Assembly (NCBI GenBank): GCA_022661535.1
Contig: JAKULF010000005.1
Location: 186,001 to 250,000, forward strand
DNA from: Eutypa lata
Lineage: Eukaryota > Ascomycota > Sordariomycetes > Xylariales > Diatrypaceae
DNA: 64,000 bases
Direction of reading: 5' to 3'
The position numbers and the translations under genes are program-made. Position 1 is the first letter of the stretch. Each line of letters opens with the position of its first letter. A model generated the notes under the pieces. That model was not told the DNA's origin. It worked only from the letters and a program-made list of their open reading frames with translations, and did not search any database. Below are positions 13,507 to 25,800 of the stretch, one piece after another.

Positions 13507-14044
13507 CTACAGCATAAAGGCTGCGGCAGCTGCGGCGCCCGCCATCAACATACCAGCCTCCCCCCTTTGCGCATCACTCTTAGGCCTAGCAGTGACAGTA
13601 GCGGAAGCAGCCGAGACCCCGGACGCCAGCGCGCTAGTTGCCTCGGCCTCCTCAGAAGACGACGGGTTTTTGTCCCAGCGGTTGCAGAGGTCGCCTAACA
13701 GCTTGCCAGAATCTACAAACACACAATTAGTCAATATTGCCAAACCATGGTATAAAGCGATTCACGGAGTTTTATGACATACTGAACTTGTCTATGGCGC
13801 CACAGTAATCATCTGTGCAGCTCCCCATCTTTGCAGAGATATCCAGGCTCATCTTGCACACGCAGTCGAAGTCGGTGACTTCACAGCCCTTTGCATCGGC
13901 GCTCTGCGAGAAACATGGCAGCGAACAATCGGGGAAGTCGTTGATGATGTCCTTGAGCCTGTCGTCCGTGAGCTTGTCGTCCTTGGCGGCGGCGGCGGCG
14001 GCGATGGCAGCGAAGGCGAAAAGGGCGAGGTGTTGGAGTTGCAT
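13507..14044 (-). CDS. CFEM-domain protein, GPI-anchored
   Basis: Two exons (14044-13783 and 13712-13507) give 155 residues. The N-terminus is a signal peptide (MQLQHLALFAFAAIAAAA), then a CFEM domain with eight cysteines: DCSLPC, GC, DCVC, SCTDDYC in exon 1 and DLCNRW in exon 2, so splicing is needed to complete the eight. A Ser/Ala/Thr-rich linker and a hydrophobic tail (MLMAGAAAAAAFML) fit GPI anchoring. The 70-nt intron uses GTATGT and TAG with a TGACTAAT branch site. CFEM proteins sit at the cell surface or are secreted; known roles are haem-iron uptake, adhesion and, in plant pathogens, effector-like functions. The Asp before the third-fourth cysteine pair (TDFDCVC) resembles the haem-binding position of iron-acquiring members, but the role here is inferred only. 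Confidence 0.88.
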
Positions 14045-16694
14045 TTTGCTTAGAGAGTCTAACAAAAATAAGTACGATGTTGTTTGATCGTGGTGACTTT
14101 GGATAGTAGGAATATGTCGAAGGTCTCAGAGTTGTAGGTGGTATGGTGTGAGATGATTATACAAGCACCTGCAATCCGAACGATCTATATGATGGTTTTA
14201 TATCTATCTATTCACCCACCATGACCAATTATCCTCTCTAAGATAGGAGTTGCTTCTATATCGAGCGGGGCAAATAACTTTCATTCCTTGTTTTCTACAC
14301 GTTGGCCCATCTTGTGCCGCTACCCGAAGGGGATCAACCCCAACTGAACAAAGTGAGGTGACATCACTGGCATATGCATACACAGACACGATGAATACTC
14401 CTGCCTGAATACAAAAGTAGTCGCGGTGATCGACATTCCGTTAGGGCAGAGACGTTAAAGTTTTAGTCATCAGAAATCCTTGTTGGGCTGAAAATGCTTG
14501 TTCACCACGAGCCACGTCTAAGCGTCATTGGCAGTAGCCCCACGACCCACGAGCCCTGCCATTGCACTAGGATTGCAAGCATGGCCATAGCTTTGGGGGT
14601 GACTGTGGGTACGAGGTTAGGGATCTCGTCCCATTTGCTAGCAGAACCGATGGTGGCTGGGTGGTTAGGCATTCCCGTGGGATGACAGCTGTCATACCCG
14701 CTGGTAGATCTGGAACTTGCCGTGCTCAATAGTCTCTTGGACGCTAATTTCACTGGAACTGTTAGGGATTTCTGGGATAAGGTTACAAAAGCCGAGGTAA
14801 CTTCCGTGTAAATCTCCCGCGATTGACCAATAGCTGAATCTAGGTATACTTTTCGTAAATATCGGTGTCCATATTAGGGATATAGATTAATCGAACTTAT
14901 GTAGATGTTTTGAAACTTATATTACACCCTTGTGTGTATATGCTAGGCTACTAAATGCAACATGTCTAACGACACAACGACCAGTGTTGTTTGACTGAAA
15001 AGTATACATGGCCAGACACCTAGAAGGTTGCCTCACATTGGCTTTTAGTTGGCATTGTCTGTATAAAAGGCTTCTAGCGGTGTTGTAAGTGGAAATAGAT
15101 GCATGTATATGATGATTGACCGTGTTACACGAAGTGGTACTTGACATCTAACAAATTAGTGAATGCTAATATTACACAAACGAATGTTACAGAACGTGTT
15201 TATTGCCAATCACAACTTTAGCTCATTTGAAACGTGGACAGTTGACCTTGTAGGAATAGTTGGTCGATTTGGTAACAATTTCAAGACTCAGTCGTGACGA
15301 AGCCAGAACTACATGAAACCTGCTCAGGGCTTCAGAGCTGTATGCCTACGGAATGAAAATGGTTAACGTCTAATCGATGAAGATCAAAACAAAGGTAGGA
15401 TTTCTACGAATCCTGTGAAGTTAAAGACAATGATATGTATTCACCGCAGTTCCATCAGTGGGCCCTGGGCCCATGAAGCTTTCCCATACCTTAGAGATCC
15501 TCAGCTCTCTTTATAAATTGATGTTAGGGGTTGCAGGGAATGTCGTTATGGCCAAATAAATTATGACTACTGGGGTTTTCCTCTAATATAACTAGTTATT
15601 TGAAGTACAAGTATAGCGAGCCATGCATAACCGACGCCAGCCCCTGCACATGACATTATATAGCAAACTTGTACACCAGATAACGGCCAGCAGTATATGA
15701 ACTAATACATCATTGAATAGTTTCTAATGGGTTGCAGATATTCGAAGGTAACTACTAAAGACTACGTATCAAAATAGTGTTTAATAAAGTCACATTACAG
15801 CGCCTGATCCCTTGCAACTAAGTAGGTATATGTACGTATTAATCAAATGGCATGCTTTGAGGTTAGAAAATGGGTGTATATAATGTTTACGAGAGTCAAA
15901 GTAGTATGTCTACGATTTCATACATTTGCATTATGTTTTGTCACAATCCTAACAAGGGCGAGTTGGAATGATATGCGCCCTACAAGCCCCTTTCATCCTC
16001 CCCCCACTTGAAGCTTCGGCGGGTCCGAACAAAAGGGGGTTTCCTGAAGGTCATAGCTAAGGTATGATTGAAAAAACCACGTTTGCATTAACAGCACACC
16101 CTGTTGAAATTGAAGCAGCCGAGCACTATGAAGGGATATATAGGGAATGTTATCTCCCACAGTTAGGTCTATTCCGAGAATGCCATCGCTAAAAGGTTGT
16201 GTACAATAACCCAACCGGCTATAAACCAAGTATGGGATGAGTTATGTGAAGAGTTACATGACAAGATATCCAAAGTCCAGTTATTTATACTTTATGAATT
16301 TTTACCGTGTGCCATATTTTCACGGCAGACCATCCCTCAAGGGTATCGGAGATATGAGACGATGATGAGAACTACCAATCAAATGACAAGCTGAACATTC
16401 GTTATCTACCCCCACCCATGATGATGATAGCCCGACTCCGCATAGCAGTAGTTCCTTTTTTAGTAGGAGACGATATGTAGTTCAATACCTAGGTTGGTAT
16501 GTAGTTCTTGATCGTAAGGCTTATCTATGCCTTTATCTATTTCACTGCATTTTTAGGCCGGGAAAATAAAGGGCCCCGAACTAAGTGATGCCGTATTCGG
16601 AGACATAATTACTATATAAATCATGTATGCCCATAGTCGAGCCCGGAGCCTATAATGTAACGCAGCTACTCATTATTAAATTATCGCAAAGATC
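14045..16694. other. Intergenic region without supportable gene
   Basis: About 2.65 kb of mostly AT-rich DNA upstream of both the CFEM gene (-) and the nicotinamidase gene (+), so it contains both promoters. A more GC-rich island lies at about 14500-14750; it holds short overlapping open frames on both strands but no recognisable domain. No repeats or RNA genes were recognised. Confidence 0.4.
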
Positions 16695-17638
16695 ATGAAG
16701 ATGTGGTTATCTAATGTGTTTTGCCTACTTGGCTTGACAAGTTTAGTACATGCCGTTCCTGTTAGTTTTACAAACGGTAATGTCAAAAACCTGCTCATAC
16801 TAACTAGGGCATAGTTCTCAAGTAAACTGCACAAGAAAACGGCCCTCGTGATCATCGACGTCCAGAACGACTTTATTACAGGATCCCTGAATAATTCGAG
16901 AGCCCCTGCAATTTTACCCAAAATCTACACGTTACTGGATGACCACGAATGGCCATTCATTGTCGCGTCTCAAGGTAAGACGGCGAAACAGCAACCGCAT
17001 ACCCTCAAATTACCCACCACCTTGAAAAAATCGAGATCAAACTGACATTTGGAAACAACCAACCAGACTGGCACCCCGAGGGCCACGTCTCATTCGCGTC
17101 AGCCCACGCGGGCAAGCAGCAAGGCGACGCCATAAACATCACGTTCCTGGACACGGCCACGAAGACGGAGACGCAGGGGCTGTACGCAGACCACTGCGTT
17201 CCCGAGACATGGGGGGCTGAGATCGAAACCGGCGTGCGCACGCGCCTGCACCTGCTCGAGGGCTACAGCACCCCCGTCAACTACATCAAGAAGGCGCAGG
17301 ACCACAGCGTGGACTCGTACTCGGCCTTCGCCGACAACCAGTACCACCGGTTCACGACGCTGCACTCGGAGCTGGCGCTGCACGGCGTCGAGACCCTGGT
17401 CGTTACGGGCCTCGTGACTAATGCCTGCGTGCGCGGGACGAGTATCGACGGCGTCAAGTTGGGGTACGAGGTCGTGCTCGTGGAGGACGCTACGGAGGCG
17501 ACGAGCGACGAGGCTAAGGAGGGCGCCATCGAGGAGCTGGAGGGCTGGGGCGTGCAGGTCGTCAAGTTGAAGGATTGGGAGGACGCGAATCCGACGAGGG
17601 AGAGGAGGGCTTCTTCGAGGAGGAAGAGGGAGTTGTAG
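16695..17638 (+). CDS. Nicotinamidase/isochorismatase-family hydrolase, predicted secreted
   Basis: Three exons (16695-16760, 16815-16974, 17067-17638) give 265 residues. Exon 1 encodes a signal-peptide-like start (MKMWLSNVFCLLGLTSLVHA). The rest matches the Pnc1 type of the cysteine-hydrolase fold: DVQNDF with catalytic Asp37, metal site DWHPEGHVSFA (Asp76, His78) plus His118 in YADHC, Lys151 placed nine residues before YSAF, and nucleophile Cys196 in VTNACVRGTS. The DWHP motif is created exactly by intron 2 (GTAAGA/CAG); intron 1 (54 nt, GTTAGT, TACTAAC branch, TAG) is needed because exon 2 has no in-frame ATG. The reaction expected is hydrolysis of nicotinamide to nicotinate and ammonia, in NAD salvage. 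A secretion signal is unusual for that role; true isochorismatase activity is the alternative. Exon 3 is far more GC-rich than exons 1-2. Confidence 0.82.
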
Positions 17639-20600
17639 GTTGTTTGTTTATTTGTTTGGAGTGCCTGCTTGCGAGTGGGATTGCCTCTGGGCTTCTGAGG
17701 ACTAAAATTATATTAATGCGCAACTAATCACGTGCCTTCCCTCTTTTGCATACCTGCATGGTGTGGTATATCAATGTGGGGTTTGAGGTGGGAGTAGTTA
17801 GTAGATACGATTAAAATGGTTACGGTCTCGAAGAACCGAATGGGGACTGATCCAATGTCGTCGGATGGGCCTCCATGTGTAAGTTCCCCATAACCATTCC
17901 TTGAGCTTTGGTCGTACCATTGAGGGACCAAACCGCTCCCTAGAGGTAGGTGGGGTAGCGCCATATTGGGGTAGTGATTTTGACACAGGAGTCACACTCT
18001 GTTTAAACTTACGTTCCAGCGTTTGGTCGAGCAGCAGTCTCCTGGGACACCACATGAGCTGATGTCGAAATTGGCTAGAACCGGCACACCACCGGTTACT
18101 GTGCCCTCGTTTTGAGTTTCTCGTAGCTCACGACCGTAGCGTCCGTAAACCCGATGTGCCGCTAGGATCTTGTCTTCTCCTTATGCTTGACTTGCACAGC
18201 TTTGTTGGAGCCCTTTGGTGGTGTCCCTGACATCGATGGAAGGCAGCGTCGTCACTGTTGAGCCCTGGTGTGCCCTCCGAACTTCCTAGCACCCCGTTCC
18301 AACCTGGCCCGGATGGGAACACGGCTACTTCGGTGTTCGACTCTTATTTATCTGACTCGTCGGATAGATCCATGACGGATGCTTTAGCGACATGAACACC
18401 CATGCTCAGGTTGATTATCGTGGCCTGGGTTCCTAGTCTCTATGACCTCAACTATTTACACGATCATGAGACGTCTAACGCAATTTCTTTCTAGACGAAG
18501 ACACATATAGAGAGTCTGGCTGCTATTCCGTTATGTATTCAAAAGTAGGAAGAGAAATCCATAGGAAACCACGAGGTCCTTTTTCCAGTTGGGGGAACTA
18601 GCTTATTTTAGTGTTGGCTGTTGTGGAAAGGGAAGGAGTAAGGTCTGTATAAATCGTATCGAGTTTACACAAGTTTATGTCAAAGAATACAGACTAAAGT
18701 CATCTGTGGCCCTACAATGTACGCTTGCATACATGCAGATACACAAGTACATAATTAGCGGCAATAAACTCAGCTAACTAGGCAGCCCGTGGTAGAGATC
18801 AAGCACATGGCACGTGGAGAAGATCTCAAGTAGGCGCATAAGTGCATCAAAAGTGGTCTGATCGATCTCGAGAATCAGGCCATGCCAAGGATCAAGGCTC
18901 CGTTCCTCGGCTCGTGCCGAATCAGCCCTACAGATCTACGTGGGATGGCATGGGACATCGTTGGACGGTAGCTGAAGCATAAATACAAATATCTGGGATG
19001 CCGCGTCCGCTGCCTACCTAGGTAGTTAACTAGTCGTTGGACATGCTTTGATGAAACCTTTCGCTGTCCCAAACTAATGGGTTGTCGGTTCGGCATACGT
19101 CTTGACGAACTAGGCTAGGATGGTAAGTATGCTTTACTGTCGGATTGAGACTACGCAATAATAACGATAAAAACAAGAACTAGCCAACGAATGCGGCAAA
19201 ATCTCATGAATGTAAACGCTGGACTAATATCGTACAACAGAGCAGCTGGCACCGGAATCCGAAATTCCATGAAGACGACCAAATCTACACAAGACGAATG
19301 TCGGGAACCGGATGGATTCTCTGGGTAAGGTGGACCCGCGACGCGAGCTTACTATGTACGTACACATTGTCTTGCCTAATGCCAAGGTACGGAATTGGTT
19401 TGGGGAGACTTGGACTCGAGGAATTAGATTATGGAGTAGGTATCTGTCGGCGATGGGTGTGTAAGATGTCTTACACTTGACCTGGAAGGCGATCCTTCAC
19501 GACATCGAATCTCGACATGCTACCTACCCAGACCTGCCAGACAACCCCTGCTGTTCATGGCCCGAAAATCATTTCAAGAAAGCTGCCATCGAGTAACGAG
19601 GTACTAATTTGACGGAGGTTCCCCATCAGCCTGAGTTTCTGGGCGTCAACGATCTCGGAAAATTCACTCATTCTGGTATTACAAAGTGGATGAGCTGAGT
19701 TAAATCAGGGATATGCAGCATCAACGATGGAAGCTTGAGATGGCGCTTGAGATGTAATTGAGGCGCGCTAACGTTAGTGGCTTATGTATGCTTATCCAAG
19801 CACATCCACTATGTAATTCGGCCGGACAAGGTGTTGGGGATTCCGCGCAGCCCAGGCCCGCAGCCCGAGATGGATGAACGGATGGCAGGATGGCGACTAT
19901 ACTAATAAAAGGCTTGAAAGGTAGTCTAAATTGAAATGAGATGCCACCTAACAGAACTAAAAGCCAGCTTCTGATATATCAGTAAAATCTCACATTGATG
20001 ACTACTACATAGTACCGAAGGTAAGAAGGATCGGATTAGGAGAGACAGTCAGGCAGTTCAAGTTAGGTCGCACCAAATATAACCAGAGCTTACCTTAGCG
20101 GGTGGTGCCGGGATTTGGTCGGGTTAGTGACCTCCACAATGCTCAAATGTGCCTGTGGCTAATGGACTTGACCCCGGTCCTTGGACAGTGAGTTTTTTTT
20201 ACCCCAACAATTGAGTTTCCTTCACCCGAAGAGATCAACTTTTTGAATGCTGCCCATGACGGGCGGATGGAACTATGTATGTATGTGTTACTAAACTTGA
20301 CTCGGAAATGGGAAAATATGGAAAGCAAACGGGTATTTTATTCTGGAAGATATTATATGAAGAACTGCAGTGATTTGAAAAGTGACCTCTCAGCCTTCTT
20401 AGCCCTTGTTGGAAAGTAATCGATGAGAGTACTAAGTAGGTAATCATATCAGCCCCGGCTGTAGTAAGACAACAGTAATCTTTCGTAGCTCGGGATCCTG
20501 TCTCATGCTTACCTACATATGTAGTTTTACTCACTCAAGGTAGGTAGCTATGCATTACATCGATTCTGGTCCATTTCCAATTGTCTACATTGAATACCGA

Positions 20601-22808
20601 CCTCTTCTTAGGTAGCCTCATGGAATTTTTCTATACTCTGGGTCTTTAGACTACACTCAGGACTATTCCTCTTTAGGTAAAGATTATGTTGAGCTTATTT
20701 ATTTGAATCTTTACATTCAGAGGGAAGAAATTTGATAGTTGGATAATCCGACAATCTGAGCATGTTATAGAACGAGAACAAATATTGAGGATATCAATTA
20801 TGAAGGACTACACACGACCTACTTACTGCTAGCAGATACAGTGAGAAGTGCTATGATACAGACAGGTAGATGTTGTTCGACTACTGGAAGGTATGACGTA
20901 GGTGTAATTGAGATTTCCACTATCATTAATAGTCTGCCCGGATGCTGTATTACCGGGCTACATAGAAGCCATTTACGAGATAACTGCCCAGCCAGACTAT
21001 CTGATATCTAATTTGATTGTATGATTAAAGACGCCGTCCAAAGTTTCCCTGCCAAGTTTCACCGGGCTGGGGCGGCGCAGTAACACAGCATTCCTTCATT
21101 TAGCTGATTACCTACTCCAGGCTCTCGTCTCTCTCAGCCGTCCTATATATCTCCCATCCCCTCTCTTCCTGGTGGAATCATGCCGGGGAGAACCGCTAAG
21201 AACTATTACACCATGGCGGCAAGATCTATGTAGGTATACTGCTATGAGATACCTTTATTCCTCAAATGCCCCCCCGGTTCCGGATCGGCTAGGTAGCTGG
21301 AATCGGATCTATCAAAATCGTGAGAGCTTCGATGTGTAGGACCGGCGGAAGTACATGCTAGACTAGTGGGACGGATATTTAGTGCTGGGGTGGGGATCCA
21401 TCTTCTCCCCAACACCCCGGAAGGTTTCGTGATTGGGTGGAATTAACAATTGATTACCCCACTAGGGTCATCTGGATCTCACCTAATGAATATGTACTTA
21501 GCGAACTCAGCCTGTACCTAACAGACCATTTAATATTTGAAGTTACAGCTGCAGTAAAGCTGCCGTGATAACTCAGCTGGTGTATTTTCTTATACTTCTT
21601 AGTATTACAAGATACAAGAAGCTATTAGACAAAGTGAATTAAGTGAGAGATTGTAGTAAGGTCGATTATGGATGTTCGTGATAATTTAGGGTAGGCATTC
21701 GGATGTACGTGGGATACCATGTATGTACTAATCGTGAGAGGTAGATGTACCATGAATGATGGATCCCGACTCCATATCAGCCCGCTCTGTTCCAGCTGCC
21801 CCCAAAAACAATACGTACACTCATATTATCCGTCAATAGATTTTTTTTTTCTTATTCACTTAATCTTTAAATCTAGAAGTACATCACCGCTGACCTCCCC
21901 TTGATCCCTCTTGAGAAGTCTTTTTCAGATTCTTGTCTTTCCCACCCCACCCCCAATTGCCGCTATAGTTGCTTCCTCTTTTTCCTTCCTCCCATTCACA
22001 ACATCGTGAGGAGCAGCTTTGATTCTTATCCGTTACCTCATCTCGACGGCCACGAGGAGACAACGGCGATTCCCTTGGTCTTTCTATGTACGTACGTCAT
22101 TGCCATTTGCGCATGAGTATTCTGGTCTGTAGAAAAAGTTGATCAGCATTTGCTTGCTGTTGTGTGTAAGTAGAAATTCCATTCCCGGTCACTACGTAAT
22201 AGAAGAAAAGTCGTCAATTCACGGACGGAAGCGGAGGCGGAGGATGGATCTGCGGATTCCGCTGTCCGTGGCACCCTTGACGGACAAGCGAGATGTAGCC
22301 GTGCTGGGTAGAATAGGTATCTGCACAAGATATGCAATGCAGTCAGGCCGATAGACAGGCAGCTTGGCTTGAGATTAGGCTGGCTAGTGCTGAGATTCAA
22401 TCAACAACTAAAACTGACTACCCCAACCCTGGTTCACGATTTCCGGAAGTCGCTAAGCTGACATCTCTCTCGTAACAACATATAGATATCTACATCTTCC
22501 TCCATTCGTTGACGATCCTTTCTCGACGAACTACCACAACACCCAATTCCTATCGGAACCTATTCTTTCACGACCTTTTCCCGAATACGAATATACTGGT
22601 GAACTCGAACCCTTCCCCGAGTCACCCGCGGAATCCTGTTCTTCAATTGCGTAACCCCACCGAATACGCGAAATCCGATTGTACATCCTTCGAGTTTACT
22701 TTGCAGCTTGACTCGAGTAGACGCATATACCTGAATGATCCTATAATATACTGATATTGGATCACTTTTATTCTTTTTTTACCATATTCATATTCACACA
22801 TTTACAAA
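17639..22808. other. Long intergenic region upstream of ACC1
   Basis: About 5.2 kb without a gene I can support. It contains several GGTAGGT/ACCTACC words (near 19014, 19522, 20434, 20541), a GC-richer section at about 17990-18350 with no recognisable product, and a pyrimidine-rich stretch at about 21890-22640 that looks like the promoter and 5' leader of the carboxylase gene. A 3-codon upstream reading frame (22735-22746) lies in the likely leader. Confidence 0.45.
22735..22746 (+). promoter_or_regulatory. Short upstream ORF in ACC1 leader
   Basis: ATG ATC CTA TAA, ending 62 nt before the carboxylase ATG. If the transcript starts upstream of it, ribosomes would meet it first and it could lower translation. 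The transcript start is not visible, so the role is inferred. Confidence 0.3.
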
Positions 22809-25800
22809 ATGAGCCAGTCAAACGGTCACGGGGCGGCCAACGGCGTCAATAGTAACCGGACGGTGCCGGTTACGAATGGCAAGGCTTCATATGCAGAGAA
22901 GCACCGGATACCAGAACATTACATTGGAGGAAACAAACTGCAAAATGCCGCCCCATCAAAAGTGAAGGACTTCGTGGCTGCGCATGATGGACACACTGTT
23001 ATCACAAACGTAAGACGATTCTTAGGAACCCAATTTAAGGTGATATGGAGGAAACAGTCGCTTATGATAATACGCAGGTTCTGATTGCCAACAACGGTAT
23101 TGCCGCCGTTAAGGAGATTCGATCAGTACGGAAATGGGCCTACGAAACATTCGGTGACGAAAAGGCCATTCAATTCACCGTCATGGCCACGCCTGAGGAT
23201 CTGGCAGCTAATGCCGATTACATCAGAATGGCTGACCACTACGTCGAGGTTCCTGGTGGAACGAATAACCACAACTACGCCAACGTAGAACTGATCGTGG
23301 ATATTGCTGAGCGGATGAGTGTACACGCTGTCTGGGCTGGATGGTAAGTTAAAGTTTGATATTCACGTCAATCGAATCCGAAATGCTAACAAATCTGAAC
23401 AGGGGCCACGCCTCAGAAAACCCAAAGCTTCCAGAGTCCCTCGCAGCTTCTCCTAAGAAGATTGTCTTCATTGGACCTCCTGGCTCTGCTATGCGATCTC
23501 TTGGTGACAAGATTTCGTCAACAATTGTTGCACAACATGCCAAGGTTCCTTGCATCCCTTGGTCAGGAACGGGTGTTGACCAGGTTGTAATAGATGATTC
23601 GGGTCTCGTTACTGTAGCCGATGATATTTATCTTAAAGGCTGTGTGAATTCGTGGGAGGAAGGCTTGGAGAAAGCTAAAGATATTGGCTTCCCTGTCATG
23701 ATTAAGGCATCCGAAGGTGGTGGTGGCAAGGGTATCCGACAGGCTATGAGCGAAGATGGATTCGAACAGCTATATAAGGCGGCCGCCAGTGAAATCCCCG
23801 GATCACCCATCTTCATCATGAAGCTGGCTGGAAATGCAAGGCATCTTGAGGTCCAGTTGCTAGCTGATCAGTATGGCAACAACGTTTCACTATTCGGCAG
23901 AGATTGCTCTGTCCAGCGAAGACACCAAAAGATTATCGAGGAGGCTCCCGTCACGATTGCTAAGCCGCCGACGTTCAAGAGCATGGAGGATGCCGCTGTG
24001 CGTCTAGGTCGCCTGGTCGGGTACGTGTCAGCCGGAACTGTCGAGTACCTCTACTCTCACGAGGATGACAAGTTTTATTTCCTCGAGTTGAACCCGCGTC
24101 TCCAGGTCGAGCACCCTACTACCGAAATGGTCAGTGGTGTCAACCTTCCAGTTGCGCAGCTTCAGGTTGCTATGGGCATTCCTCTGCACAGAATTAGCGA
24201 TATTCGGTTGCTATACGGTCTCGACCCCAAACTCACAACCGAGATTGATTTCAACTTCGAGGATACGCAGAGTGAAAAGACACAACGCCGGCCGAGCCCT
24301 AAGGGTCACTGCACTGCTTGCAGAATTACGTCCGAGGACCCGGGCGAGGGTTTTAAGCCTTCGAACGGTGTTATGCATGAGTTGAACTTCCGAAGTAGCG
24401 CCAATGTCTGGGGTTATTTCTCTGTCAGTACCGCCTCCAGTATTCACAGTTTCTCTGATAGTCAGTTCGGTCACATCTTCGCTTATGGAGAGAACCGAGC
24501 TGCATCGCGGAAGAACATGGTCGTTGCGCTGAAGGAATTGAGCATTCGCGGTGACTTTAGAACAACGGTGGAGTATCTAATTAAACTCCTCGAGACCGAG
24601 GCTTTCGAGGACAACACCATCACGACTGGCTGGCTCGATGAGCTTATCTCGAAGAAGCTGACTGCTGAGCGTCCGGACCCTATGCTTGCTGTCATTTGCG
24701 GAGCTACCACCAAGGCCCATATTGCTTCTGAAGCTTGTATCGCCGACTACCGATCCGGACTTGAACGAGGTCAAGTTCCCTCTAAGGATATCCTGAAAAC
24801 CGTCTTCACGATTGATTTCATCTACGAGGGTGTCCGCTACAGATTCACAGCTACTCGCGCGAGCGTTGACAGCTATCACCTCTTCATCAACGGATCTAAG
24901 TGCTCGGTGGGCGTTCGTGCTCTCAGTGACGGTGGTCTCTTGATTCTTCTGGATGGACGCAGTCACAGCGTCTACTGGAAGGAGGAAGTTGGGGCAACTC
25001 GTGTCTCTGTCGACAGCAAGACCTGCTTGCTAGAGCAAGAAAATGATCCCACCCAGCTGCGGAGTCCTAGCCCTGGTAAGCTCGTGAAGTACACAGTCGA
25101 GAACGGCGAGCATGTTTCGGCAGGCCAAACTTACGCCGAAGTGGAGGTTATGAAAATGTTCATGCCCCTTGTAGCCCAGGAGGACGGCATGGTCCAGCTC
25201 ATCAAGCAGCCCGGTGTAACTATCGAGGCGGGAGATATCCTGGGCATTTTGGCGCTCGATGATCCATCCCGCGTCAAGCAAGCGCAGTCCTTCCTTGGTC
25301 AACTACCTGAACTAGGCGCGCCCCAGGTCATTGGTAGCAAGCCGTCCCAGAAATTTGACCTGTTGAACAGCATTCTGAAGAACATCCTTGCCGGGTTTGA
25401 CAACTCCGTTATAATGCAGAAGTCCCTCAAGGACTTTGTTGACGTGCTTCGGGATCCTGAGCTTCCATATAGTGAATGGGCAGCTAGGCACTCCGCCTTT
25501 CACTCTAGAATGCCTCAGAAGTTGGATAGTGCGTTCACGCAAATTATCGACAAGGCCAAGTCTCGTCACGTCGAGTTCCCTGCGAAGACTTTAGCTAGAA
25601 CTTTCGCCAAATTCTTAGATGACAACGTCTCTCCCAGCGATGCGGATACGCTCAAAGACACCTTGGCCCCTCTCACTGAGGTATTCGAGTCATACGCAGA
25701 AGGTCAAAAGGTTCACGAACTCAGGATAATCGCTGGCCTGCTTAAGGAGTACGCCAATGTAGAAGCGTTGTTCTCTGGCTCCCGAAACCAGTCCGAGGAA

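Noticed and set aside
14494..14753. Overlapping small frames on both strands in a GC island
   Set aside because: No domain, no splice partner, and the minus frame starts with GTG.
16771..16814. Donor GTAATG at 16772 for nicotinamidase intron 1
   Set aside because: It leaves exon 1 in phase 1 and gives a stop soon after the acceptor; GTTAGT at 16761 keeps phase 0 and joins the signal peptide to the enzyme.
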